Below, piece by piece: positions 32,485 to 42,108 of a stretch of DNA of 64,000 nt. A program made the position numbers and the translations under genes. The notes under the pieces are model-generated. The model did not search any database, was not told where the DNA came from, and saw only the letters and a list, made by a program, of their open reading frames with translations. Positions within the stretch are counted from its first letter, which is position 1. The number at the start of each line of letters is the position of its first letter. Origin of the DNA: Dendrophyllia cribrosa (taxonomy: Eukaryota > Cnidaria > Anthozoa > Scleractinia > Dendrophylliidae); contig JAJLRJ010000004.1 of NCBI GenBank assembly GCA_024195265.1, forward strand, positions 41,058,988 through 41,122,987, given 5' to 3'.

Positions 32485-32739
32485 AAATTATGTTCACATT
32501 TAGCCTACCACCATGTAATAAGCAAAATATAAGGAGCTTTACAGCGACAAACCGACGTGATAACTTTTCGAGGACTCGTGCTGCTCTCTGATTGGTTAGT
32601 AGAAATCGGAAAATCTTCGGGTGTAGCTATGAAGATGAAACCCGACATGGCGCTTGTTCTTTCGACTGGAAACTGCGTCATGTGTGCACCTGAGTGTTTC
32701 GACCGAAAATGAAGACTTGAAAGTTCCCAGAACCATTTG

Positions 32740-32845
32740 TACTTCTTATAGAGATGAGAGGCTTTGCCCTTTCTGCAAGTCATCTATTGGTGACAGGTTT
32801 CACTTTTTGATGAAATGCGGATCCACTCGTCGTTTTCTCATCTGA
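32740..32845 (+). pseudogene. LINE reverse transcriptase C-terminal zinc-knuckle remnant
   Basis: The frame reads YRDERLCPFCKSSIGDRFHF followed by LMKCGS, the Cys-x2-Cys...His...Cys segment found after the reverse transcriptase domain of many LINE proteins. It is isolated and 5'-truncated, probably in the 3' flank of the 241-aa protein gene. Confidence 0.65.
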
Positions 32846-33036
32846 GAAGTGTATTTTTGGATCGTCTCTTTTCAATAAACAACAGTTCTATGTTTTTAAA
32901 AATTGTAAGGCACTATTTGTGTACATCTTAGTTATATCGCTATAAGAGATATTGCGGAGAATTTTTTATCCTCAATCATCAGTTAACTAGATATTTAAAC
33001 CTTTTATAGTTGTTATTTTAATATTGTTTTGATATT

Positions 33037-33469
33037 TAAGGCCTGAACACACGGTCAAGCCCAAATCATACCGTCCAGAAGGACGTCGGACACCTTATTG
33101 AGACTTATATAACGGAGTAACTGGTTAGCTTTCAGTTGAGGTTAGGAGTAGCAGTTTATATAGTTAAATTTAGCAACCCGAGAAGCTAGGTGGTACAGTG
33201 GTACGGTAGGCTATGTAAGCCTAAGCCTAGCTGAGGTCACAGGTTCAATTCTGAGTGGGGATTTTAGATTTTCTTTTTTACACTTAAAAATGTATTGAAA
33301 AGTGTCGACATTACGTTATATAAGTCTCAATAAGGTGTCCGACGTCCTTCTGGACGGTATGATTTAGGCACAACCCGAACACAAGGTGCAAAAGTAGAAC
33401 TCGATTCTACTTCTGCAACTGTTGCGCGCGACGTTGCAAGACAAGTTCCACCGTGTGTCCGGGCCTTTA
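33037..33469. mobile_element. TIR element (AAGGCCTGAACACACGGT ends) with a nested element
   Basis: Left TAAGGCCTGAACACACGGT, right ACCGTGTGTCCGGGCCTTTA. The interior shares CGATTCTACTTCTGCAACTG and GTTGCGCGC with the related element at 61412-62055. It is split by the palindromic element at 33063-33365. Confidence 0.7.
33063..33365. mobile_element. TIR element with a tRNA-like Pol III core, copy P1
   Basis: Inverted arms of 52 bp (33063-33114 and 33314-33365; AAATCATACCGTCCAGAAGG and its complement). Between them lies a tRNA-like segment: an A-box-like TGGTACAGTGG at 33191 and a B-box-like GGTTCAATTCT at 33242, then a T-rich stretch. Interior words outside the tRNA-like part (GGTTAGCTTTCA, GGACACCTTAT) are shared with P2 at 39303-39793. 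Confidence 0.75.
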
Positions 33470-33601
33470 GTGTGTTGTGTGTTGTAAAGCTGAAATTTTC
33501 AAGTTGAAGACAAAGTTAAAAAAGTTGCAAATATAATTACCTCAATTTCAATTTAAACACAACAATGGCGTTGTCTTATTTTCCATGTCATTTTTATGCC
33601 T

Positions 33602-33991
33602 TTAACCCTTTCACTCCCAGAGTCAGTTATGGAGACATGTAGTGTGGTTCTAACTTTTGAGTCTATTGATGAAATCCTATGGTGTGACCATTCAAATGAA
33701 ACCTCTTCAGTAGTACTTTTGCATGGTACCATTTGTTCTAACTTTTGAGTCTGTGGACCAAATCCTATGGTGTGACCATTCAAATGAAACCTCTTCAGCA
33801 GTACTTTTGCATGGTACCATTTGTTCTAACTTTTGAGTCTGTTGATGAAATCCTATGGTGTGACCATTCAAATGAAACCTCTTCAGCAGTACTTTTGCAT
33901 GGTTCCATTAGTTTTTCAATATTTTACAAAATGAAATTTGGGATTTTTCTTGAATTTTGTTCTTTGACATTCTTGGGAGTGAAAGGGTTAA
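33602..33991. mobile_element. TTAA-flanked element with internal minisatellite, copy B
   Basis: Starts TTAACCCTTTCACTCCCA and ends TGGGAGTGAAAGGGTTAA, a perfect inverted pair with TTAA at both ends. Inside are about three units of 88 bp of the same sequence as in copy A (10441-10920). Confidence 0.85.
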
Positions 33992-36771
33992 AGGAAACTA
34001 CGTGAAAGCTAATACAGTTTTAGCTTTTCGGTTCTTTAAGCTGAATATTTCAGTGGCAGAAAACTTTAGGGAAAGGAATGTTATCCTCTGAATTTACTAG
34101 TAGCTGCTTTCACCTTTCCGAAAATCTCAGCCGAACATGTTTCGTACGCACAACAACATTTTTTATCCCTCTAAAAACAAAAGGCGTTAAATGTTCCTCT
34201 TGAGCATGAGCAGTTTTCAATTACTCTGACCAATCACAGCAGTCGTAAACAATCCAATGAACCAATCAGAGCTCGAAGCAAATACATGTCGGCGGCGCCA
34301 AGCGCGGGAAAACGCGTGCGAGCAAGTCACGCGCACGATTGGTTTTGGTTTTACTTCTGATTGGTTGAGAAAATGGCGCGAGATTTTTTAGCCAATCACA
34401 AAGCGGAGCAATGCAAAACCAAAGCAATTACGAAATTACATTCGACACTCAATTGAAAACTGCTATAAAACGAACTCATTTGTTACGAATTTTCAGGATG
34501 ACTAACTCGGCCTTTCGAACAGATTTTCCACCGAAACAATTTAATAATTGGGTGCATGCCCGCTCATGAGCTTTTCAGTTAAATTACAATAATTATAACT
34601 CTGTTTTGCAAACTAGTCTAGCTGTCCTAATAAACTGTATTTTCATGTGGTGCCAGTACGAGCTTCAACTGCTACAGCTTTATTACCATAAGGAATGTCT
34701 GGAATCAATTTTCGCCGGTCTGTCGTGTCTTTCGCGAAAAGTACGCGACGACACAAACAAGCCTAAGGATATGTCTAGCCTACTTAAGGTGAGTCACCTT
34801 TCAGCAGGTCTGCAAGTAGGCTAGACATAAAATTCTGCCCATAATAGTTATATTGTTACTAATTTTTGCGGGAACTTAATTTCGCGAAAAAGGGAAGCGC
34901 AAATTTCGCGAGCCAGAGACTTAAATTTCGCTATTTGACAGAAAAATCGTGGAAAAGGAACTGAATGTTCTATATGCGAGCCGCAGGTAGTTTCAAAATT
35001 GGCGTTACATATACACTGTAGATATTAATTAATTTTGACAAACCTTGCAATGCATATTTTGCATATTTTGCAACAAAACAAAACACTTTGACATGTTCGT
35101 TTGTGACAAAGATCAACTTTATACTTTACGGGTTAACATTCACGACCTGTCTTCTGACTCAGCCGACTCTGTTCTGCTGTATTGCTTTAAAACATCTAGA
35201 CTGCGAGCAGTCTCTTATATTCTTTTAGTTAGGTGAGGACGGCGAACGAGCCGCGCGATCTTCGAAGAACGAGGGTGCAAGCTGTTCCCTTCGCCAATTT
35301 TTTTTAACCTTGTTTCCCGACTAAAGAGAAAGTGAACAACTCGACTTCCAAATTTTAAAGACTATTCTTTGACATTTTTTTTATGTTTCGCGAGCAGTGC
35401 TCAGCGGACTCGGCGATTTCGTGTTGTTCGAGTCTTGTCTAGGCTTGCTGAGTTACGGAGCCAGTTTTCATGCAACAGTGCATTTTCTCAGTAGTAGCCT
35501 TTGTTAAAGAGAAAGAGTGACCAATAAGACATCCTAATTTTAAACACCTTTTCTTCATCATGAACATCTCCTAGAAGAACCAATCGCTTTTTGCAGTTGT
35601 TATTGATTTAATGTAAATGTTATTTGCATGAACGATGAAACGTTGAACGTCGCGTGATGCATGTAAGCGATATTTCCTCCGTATATAATCCTGTCTTAAA
35701 CGTTTTTTCGGCGTTTCAGTTTGAAAACAACTTTAATCCCAATCATGGCGCGGCAGTTTGCCAAAATAAAGGACAGACTAACAAATGGGTGAAAGATGGA
35801 CCTGGAGAAAATTGCCTCAGGATGTGATCTGCCGCGACTAATATGACTAGATACTGGCGGATCAGTTCATTTGCGTGCTTTCAGACTTCGCTCAAACCTT
35901 GCGCTTGCAGGCAGATGTTTTGCTCTGAAGCTCTTTATACTACGTACTTGGTAATGCATCATTTCTCTGTTGATAGCTCACGCGATACAATAGGCCAACT
36001 GATAGCCGGCCAAGTCAGTATCTTATCCCTCTATTTCATTTTCACACAGCCCCCTCGCCTCCTTTGTGAGGCTTTGTCTTAATAGCTGGCGGTATTTTTT
36101 GCGCAAATCGGGACATAAACCACAGCGCGGCAAAAACAGCGAAAACGAGGAAGCCCCCCTCCGTGCATGTTCAACTTTTACTGGGTCATAACCTGTCATC
36201 ATATCAAAATACTTTTAATATCACCTGGACTTCGTTACTTTTTTAATTTTATTGACCAAAGGAAAATTGGAAAAAAGTTAAGTGAATTTCAAAACACGAG
36301 TCCTTTCCTTTTTAATGTTTTTTTTTTCTTTTACGTTTAACATCTAATTTATAATAATCTAGCGATAGCCATATGGATAAACAATCGCTTCCGAAATTTG
36401 CGGTTGGTAATTCTATCGCCTGTCACGAGGGTGTGTTTTGATTCAACAAGCGGAGGCGCCAACCCCTTTACGCATTGTAATCTGTGAAGTGCATTCTTAA
36501 ATTACGTAGTATAGTAAAAGATATAATCATAAACAGGTCAACACATGTACGAAAACAAAGTTATCGCCGTGCAAAGGAGATTTCTTTAGAAAGACAAGAG
36601 TGCGAATTGTTTTGAAGACCGTAAGCCGAAAGCAGCTGAAAGAGAAGGGCTCTCACAAAGCGGAAAATACTTGGATTTCTCATGGCAGTTTAATTAATAC
36701 AAATACTGAAAACGTCTTTGTACGTGCTGGTGATGTTATTCGAGGAATACGAGAAGATAGACTCGTCGCTC
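33992..36771. other. Gene-poor stretch upstream of the intronless gene
   Basis: Contains the CCAAT-rich element at 34208-34467; words around 34020-34140 are the inverted counterpart of 15340-15430, so a longer repeat unit may exist. I see no exon with splice borders or recognisable protein in 34500-36700. Confidence 0.55.
34208..34467. mobile_element. CCAAT-rich TIR element, copy 3 (uninterrupted)
   Basis: Starts GAGCAGTTTTCAATTACTC and ends CACTCAATTGAAAACTGCT. The interior CAATGAACCAATCAGAGCTC shows the uninterrupted target that was duplicated when the Penelope pair entered copy 2 at 13208/15109. Confidence 0.8.
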
Positions 36772-36779
36772 TATAAATA
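36772..36779 (+). promoter_or_regulatory. TATA box of the intronless gene
   Basis: TATAAATA, 38 bp before the ATG at 36818. This is the only gene in the window with such a clear core promoter element. A start site near 36800 would leave a very short 5' UTR. Confidence 0.6.
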
Positions 36780-36817
36780 ATACGATCTAGCTCCGTACAT
36801 GTGTTTGACGTAGGAAC

Positions 36818-37639
36818 ATGTCTCGATATTACAACACGGGGACTGATCCAGGATTGTCACGACAAAGTTCGAAAAATTACAAGGTGATTCGCCAGAAATC
36901 AAATGCAGAACTCAACGAAAAGCTTCGTCGATTGGACATCGAACATAACACAAACATCGCGAAGATCTTGAACGAGAGGTACGACCTGAGGACAATTCAT
37001 TATAATTTAACGCATTCTGGCGGAGAATCCTCGTCAGACAGTGATAGCGAAGGGGGAACGCAAGAGGAAAATGGCAGCCGTTGTGTGTCAGCCGCAGAGA
37101 ATGAAGATGTGCAAAGCGCAGAGAAAAAGGTTCAAGCTTCTGTTATAAACTTCAGCAAAAAACAAAATTTTCTTCAGTTACCAAGTATAATCGAAGGATC
37201 CCCAGTTATTCCTAAACAACATTCGAAGTCTCCAAGATTGGGTCGTAGCCCTCTCCCACCGTTGACGGAACACGGCTTTCCGACTCGTGCTCGAATGACT
37301 TCCGAGAGCATCCACGGAAATACGACGGCCTCACGACAACGTCAACGAAGCTCGACCCTTCCAATCGGCCATATGCCTGGGGACAGGCAAAGACAGAGCG
37401 AATTTATGAAGAAAATTTTAAAGCATGAAAAGTCGACGCACATGCATAGCGACGGAAAACGCGTCGGCGACGACCATGCGCTGAATCATAGCCGAAGTCA
37501 GGACGAGGATCAGCTGACGAACACGACGTCTTCGTGGGAGAAAGAGTTGCATGGCTGCCGTTACTTAAGACTTAAGAGGCATTCAACACCGGATTTCCTT
37601 GACACTAAAGCGATATTCGACAGGATACCAGAGAAATAA
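36818..37639 (+). CDS. Intronless gene for a 273-aa charged, probably disordered protein
   Basis: One uninterrupted frame from ATG to TAA with a TATA box just upstream and higher G+C than its surroundings, which argues for a real coding exon. Residues about 25-60 are charged and helix-prone (ELNEKLRRLDIEHNTNIAKI), a possible coiled coil. Next come an acidic Ser stretch (SSSDSDSEGG), Ser/Arg/Pro-rich segments and a C-terminus with RLKRHSTPDFLD. There is no signal peptide, membrane segment or enzyme motif, and I do not recognise the family. Ser/Arg-rich disorder suggests a phosphorylated adaptor or scaffold, which is a guess. It could also be a retrocopy of a spliced gene; no poly(A) tail or target duplication is evident. 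Confidence 0.7.
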   Translation: MSRYYNTGTDPGLSRQSSKNYKVIRQKSNAELNEKLRRLDIEHNTNIAKILNERYDLRTIHYNLTHSGGESSSDSDSEGGTQEENGSRCVSAAENEDVQSAEKKVQASVINFSKKQNFLQLPSIIEGSPVIPKQHSKSPRLGRSPLPPLTEHGFPTRARMTSESIHGNTTASRQRQRSSTLPIGHMPGDRQRQSEFMKKILKHEKSTHMHSDGKRVGDDHALNHSRSQDEDQLTNTTSSWEKELHGCRYLRLKRHSTPDFLDTKAIFDRIPEK

Positions 37640-38029
37640 ATATTGTCTTAAATGCGACCAAGCTAAGAGAATATTTTCTTTTGACACGATGGAATGAGAT
37701 ACGAACTTTGTTGTTGTTTAAATTTGTTCTTGGTGGTTTAAATTTTATTCCCCCTTGAGAGGTCAAACCAAAAACAAATATTAAGCCACAACACATTTCT
37801 AAATATAACGCATTGTAAATGATTGCTAATAACCCCTGCTCTAAGCTGTAAGCTAGCTAAGACAGCTAAGAGGGCAGTAAGGAAGGAACACATGTAATTT
37901 CTCATAAGAGCATAACCAACAATTGTATGAGAGAGGATTAAACGATCGAGGTTACGCTATTTTAAGCGATTATGGTTCTCATTGTTTCTCGCAAACTGAT
38001 ATGCATATATGATTAGACTAAGCCACGGG

Positions 38030-38250
38030 TGCCTTTAATGAAAAATTCTAAAAAAATCCCGAATTACATTTCTTAAAAAAATTGAAAAACAAATGGTACC
38101 ATGCAAAAGTACTGGTGAAGAGATTTTGTTTGAAGACCTTTGAATGCATGGTAACACCATAGGATTTCGTTAACAAACTCAGAAGTTGAAACTACACTAC
38201 ATGTTTTTGGCTCAGTAATTGACACTGGGAGTGAAATTAAAGGGTTTATA
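38030..38250. mobile_element. TTAA-type minisatellite element, degenerate copy D
   Basis: Contains AAATGGTACCATGCAAAAGT, CACCATAGGATTTCGT and CACTGGGAGTGAAATTAAAGG in the order seen in copy C (50868-51169), with many changes. Only one repeat unit remains. Confidence 0.6.
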
Positions 38251-38554
38251 ATACAACAGAATTAATAGTGGTCATTTTCGGAAATGCGCGCAAGTGTTAC
38301 TCACGCGAGAGCCTCGTCTGTCTCATTGGACTCTTACATTCGCCCAGCTCAAAAACCACGTTTAGTTAAAGCCTGGGTGCAGACGTCTTCGATTTTCTTT
38401 GCTTCACTTTTACGCGTGAAGCAAAGGAAATAGGAGACGTCTGCGCACAGGTTACGTTCAGTTCATAACCTTCGGTAACCTGATCATGAAATGTAACTGT
38501 GATCAGCCAACTCTCTGCCCCCCCCCCTCCCCTTTCGGAAAAATCTATATATAT

Positions 38555-39062
38555 TTAGACCGCTGTTTTTGGTCAGTCGAGCGGGCGAGCTAATCACGAA
38601 AACAAGCTCGGCGAGATCGGAGCGAGCGAACGAGCCGAGAGAACACTGCTGAAACTACCGCTTAACTTTCCAGAGAGGGACGGCTACCCCCCCCCCCCCC
38701 CCCCCCCCCGGAGACTCTCATATAAATGACGGGAGTACCCGTCGGAAATTTTCGAAAAACACCCTAAAAGGTACCAGAATCTCGTTTGATGGGTATGGCT
38801 CAAAAGTAGTTTTACCCCTAAGAGGTATCAATTCAAAATACAACACGTCATATTTCTGTCATATATTTTTGGCTCAATACCCTAAACTGGGTACCGCGAT
38901 AATTCTAACGGTGGTCATTTTAGATTTTCGTACCTTAAGATATAAGCGGTACCAAACTACAAATTTTGACCCCTAATGCTAAAAGGTACGAAGAGCACCC
39001 CCCCCCCCCCCCCCTGTCATTTTTATATGGGAGTCCCCCACCCCGGGCTGCTAGCAGTCTAA
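38555..39062. mobile_element. TIR element with GCTAGCAGTC ends, copy 3, split by a G/C-ended element
   Basis: Left part 38555-38682 (TTTAGACCGCTG, GTCGAGCGGGCGAGCTAATC, CAGAGAGGGACGGCTA) and right part GCTAGCAGTCTAAAA at about 39050-39062. The element E2 lies between, inserted in the right terminal repeat. Confidence 0.65.
38683..39049. mobile_element. G/C-homopolymer-ended element E2
   Basis: Begins with a C run of about 23, then GGAGACTCTCATATAAATGA; ends CACCCC, a second C run, then TGTCATTTTTATATGGGAGTCC. The subterminal words are inverted counterparts. It interrupts the GCTAGCAGTC element. Confidence 0.6.
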
Positions 39063-39302
39063 AATTCCATGTAAAAGTTTTTTTCCCCTGCTATCTTATC
39101 CGAAAATCACAAGTTATAAGTTGAAAGTTTTTCCCTTCACCGTCCAAAGTGATTACATGCTTTAGTTTTGTACAGTTTTAGTAAACAACACACATCTATA
39201 CTGTATATATTTCTGATCTTTGACCTTTACCACTTTGGCAATCACGTACGAGTCACTACAGTGGTAATACTGCTCTGCAAAAGAGCACGGATAACTTGGC
39301 TA

Positions 39303-39793
39303 TGCATTACGGTTAACACTCGTTAACATCTGTCAAACTGACCTTGGACACCTTATGAGGTTTTACACAACGTAGTATTTTTTATCGTTATTATACCGTA
39401 GTACTGACGTACTGAAGAGAACAGAACCCCATTTATTGGGCAGAGAACTGAGAGAACAGAGCTCCGGTTAAGCAAAGAGTAGCGGTTTGGGGTTTTATAA
39501 GCATTGATCTACAGTGTTTAGGGTTAACCACTGATTTGAAAACGGTTAGCTTTCATTTATTGTTATGGGTAACTCTATAAATATGTTAAAAATTACTTTT
39601 CCCGGCAGCTAGTCCACGTTGGTACAGTGGATAAGGAGATAGTTATGAAGCGAACGACTCGGGTTCGAGGCTTACACTATTCTGATCTTTTTTTCTAATT
39701 TTACTCTAAAGTGTGAAATAGGTTTTACTTCATGTAACTTAAAGTGAAAAGGAAAAGTCAGTTTGAAAGATGTTAACGAGTGTTAACCATGCA
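39303..39793. mobile_element. TIR element with a tRNA-like Pol III core, copy P2
   Basis: Inverted arms of about 35 bp (39303-39340 and 39759-39793; GGTTAACACTCGTTAACATC and complement, 3-base indel). The core has an A-box-like TTGGTACAGTGGATAAGG at about 39619 and a B-box-like GGGTTCGAGGC at 39661, followed by a T run. It shares interior words with P1 at 33063-33365. Confidence 0.7.
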
Positions 39794-39872
39794 TTACTGG
39801 ATTAAGCAGTTGAAAAGAAACCTGGCCAGATTCGAATCCACCGATCGTGCGATTATCAATGCAGTGCTCGAT

Positions 39873-40351
39873 CCCCGGGGGGTGGGGGGGGGGGGGGGGG
39901 GGGGGGGCGGGTACTCTGCAAATTTTTGGGTGGGGGTGTGCCGCTGGGACTCTGAGACCCTTAACCTATACTAGACCATTTTAGCTGCATTTTGCAACCC
40001 TATTCTAGACTAAACACCGAAAAACCCTGCCCTATCCTAGACCTATTCCAGACTCGCTATTTTCCAGAAACTCGTTCACTATCACAGCTATTAGTTAACA
40101 GGGGTCAGCAAAAATGCCGTACTGCCCGCCCTACCGATTTTTAAATGCCATTTGGCAGTAAACCTTGTCTAGACTAAATTCTTCACGCAATTGATCAGTT
40201 TAGCGGAAAATGATACCCTATTCTAGACCAAAAATCTCTGATAACTATACCCTATCCTAGACTAAACTGCCTGAAAACCATACCCTTCACAGCGGCACAT
40301 ACCTATATAGCTCATATATGGGAGTACCCCCCCCCCCCCCCCCCCCCCGGG
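39873..40351 (+). mobile_element. G/C-homopolymer-ended element E3
   Basis: Starts CCCCGGGGGGTGGGG with a long G run, then GGTACTCTGCAAATTTTTGG; ends ATATATGGGAGTACC, a C run of about 23 and GGG. The interior repeats TATCCTAGAC / TATTCTAGAC words. Copy E4 lies 300 bp away in inverse orientation. Confidence 0.7.
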
Positions 40352-40652
40352 CTCTATCTACTGACACTACCACTGAACTATCAAGCTATCTGAAGAGCTC
40401 GTCACTCATCACGCGTTTGAATGCTGACTGCACTTGAAAAAACAAACACGGGTATTAAACCTAGCAATATAGTGTACTTCTTAGGCCAATTGATGAAACG
40501 CTTTTTTCATTCCCAACAATCATTATCTTTCCAGTTCTTAATTATATAATTCCGTAATATTCGAGTACATGTAATATAATAACCATACTCTGCAGTGATT
40601 CGGTTAAATTACCAACTTACTTTCGGAGATTCACACTGAGAAATAAGTACCT

Positions 40653-41075
40653 ACTCCCATATATGAGCTATATAGGTATGTGCCGCTGTGAAGGGTATGG
40701 TTTTCAGGCAGTTTAGTCTGGGATAGGGTACAGTAATCAGAGATTTTTGGTCTAGAGTAGGGTATCATTTTCCGCGAAACTGATCAGTTGCGTGAAGAAT
40801 TTAGTCTAGACAAGGCTTACTGGCAAATGGCGGTTAAAAATCGGTACGGTGGGCAGTATGGCATTTTTACTGACCCCTGTTAACTAATAACTGTGATAGT
40901 GAACGAGTTTCTGGAAAATAGCGAGTCTGGAATAGGTCTACGATAGGGTAGGGTTTTTCGGTGTTTAGTCTACAATAGGGTTGCAAAATGCAGCTAGAAT
41001 GGTCTAGTATAGGTTAAGGGTCTCAGAGTCCCAGCGGCACACCCCCACCCAAACATTTGCAGAGTACCCCCCGGG
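40653..41075 (-). mobile_element. G/C-homopolymer-ended element E4, inverted relative to E3
   Basis: Runs from CTCCCATATATGAGCTATAT to GCAGAGTACCCCCCGGG and is the complement of E3 throughout (GCCGCTGTGAAGGGTATGG, GTCTCAGAGTCCCAGCGGC). The homopolymer at its left end is gone and the one at the right is short. Confidence 0.75.
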
Positions 41076-41261
41076 CCCGCCGCCTCCAAGAAAAGCCGCC
41101 TTTCATTTCGCCTCTGCATGCCAATTCTATCCCATAGCCCAGTGCAAGGCCTCGGGGCTTGGCTCCCGCGCTTCTGGTCCGCCAGGACACATGCTGAGGA
41201 TCTTTTCAATCTTTTCAAAGCCGGCCTGTTTATGTACCAGTCAAATCCAAGAGCGCCCACT

Positions 41262-41350
41262 GCACGGTCAAATGCCCCACCGGAGAGGGCTTAACAGCAC
41301 GGTCAAATGCCCCACCGAGCAGGGCTTCACAGAGCGTCAAATGCCCCACC
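41262..41350. repeat. Short tandem repeat, about 35-bp unit, 2.5 copies
   Basis: GGTCAAATGCCCCACCG occurs three times in a row with GAGAGGGCTTAACA-like spacers. Non-coding; origin unknown. Confidence 0.75.
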
Positions 41351-42108
41351 GTCAGGGAAGGAGGTATTAAAGTAACTGAGTTAAAGGAATTTTTACAACG
41401 TTTCACACCTTTTAATGTAACAATTTATGCAATTTTTTATTTATACAGCAAGCCCACATTGGACAAGCCTTTTCAAAAACGCAGAGACGCACCAATAAAA
41501 CAGATAATATAACTCAATATATACAACAAACAGATTGTAAACCAATTGGAACAAATTGGATTTGACTGGTACATTACGTGCTTAACAACCTACAGGTAAG
41601 CTCACTCACATCACAACTGACCCGCTTTAATGCTTTAATGACTTACTCCTAAAAACAGTAAAAACTATACTAGGAGGCCGTAGCCCGGGATGAATCAACG
41701 ACACTTCTTGATATCATAAGTCAACCTTTCTCGCGAAATATCTTGTTTCCGATCAATGCACCGAGGCCCGGGCACCGCCCTGAGTGAATTATTGTTGGTC
41801 CGTATCTGATAATTTATCACCTCGAACACCATATAGAGCCAAAAGACATTGATCCTTGATCGTTTTAATTGTTGAAAGTCTTACTTTTGTTAAAGCACTT
41901 TGGCTAAAAAGCAAGTTTTTAAAAAGCAAGAACAAATTGGTACGAGCCCGTCGGTGGCGAAACCTTTCAGTCAGCAGTATAATTATTATGAGAAGGAGAG
42001 GCTTGGCTACCAAGGTATTTCAACATTCACGTGCGGTTGTACAGTGTAGATTTGTTGAGTTTTGTTACATGTAGATTCACGATTAAACGTTCTCTTTAGG
42101 ATCTTGTT

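Larger units (their letters stand above)
37640..42108. other. Repeat-dense stretch between the intronless gene and DDX18
   Basis: Most of it is covered by elements listed separately (38030-38250, 38555-39062, 39303-39793, 39873-40351, 40653-41075, 41262-41350). The minus-strand frame 40994-41260 lies partly inside E4 and has no recognised domain. The DDX18 promoter should lie near its right end. Confidence 0.6.

Noticed and set aside
33187..33252. Possible tRNA gene
   Set aside because: A-box-like and B-box-like words are present, but I could not fold a convincing acceptor, anticodon and T arm. The same words recur in TIR elements and SINEs.
40994..41260. Minus-strand frame next to element E4 as a transposase fragment
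   Set aside because: Part of it is the E4 terminus and the rest has no motif that I know. It may be a fragment of an unknown element, but nothing supports a call.
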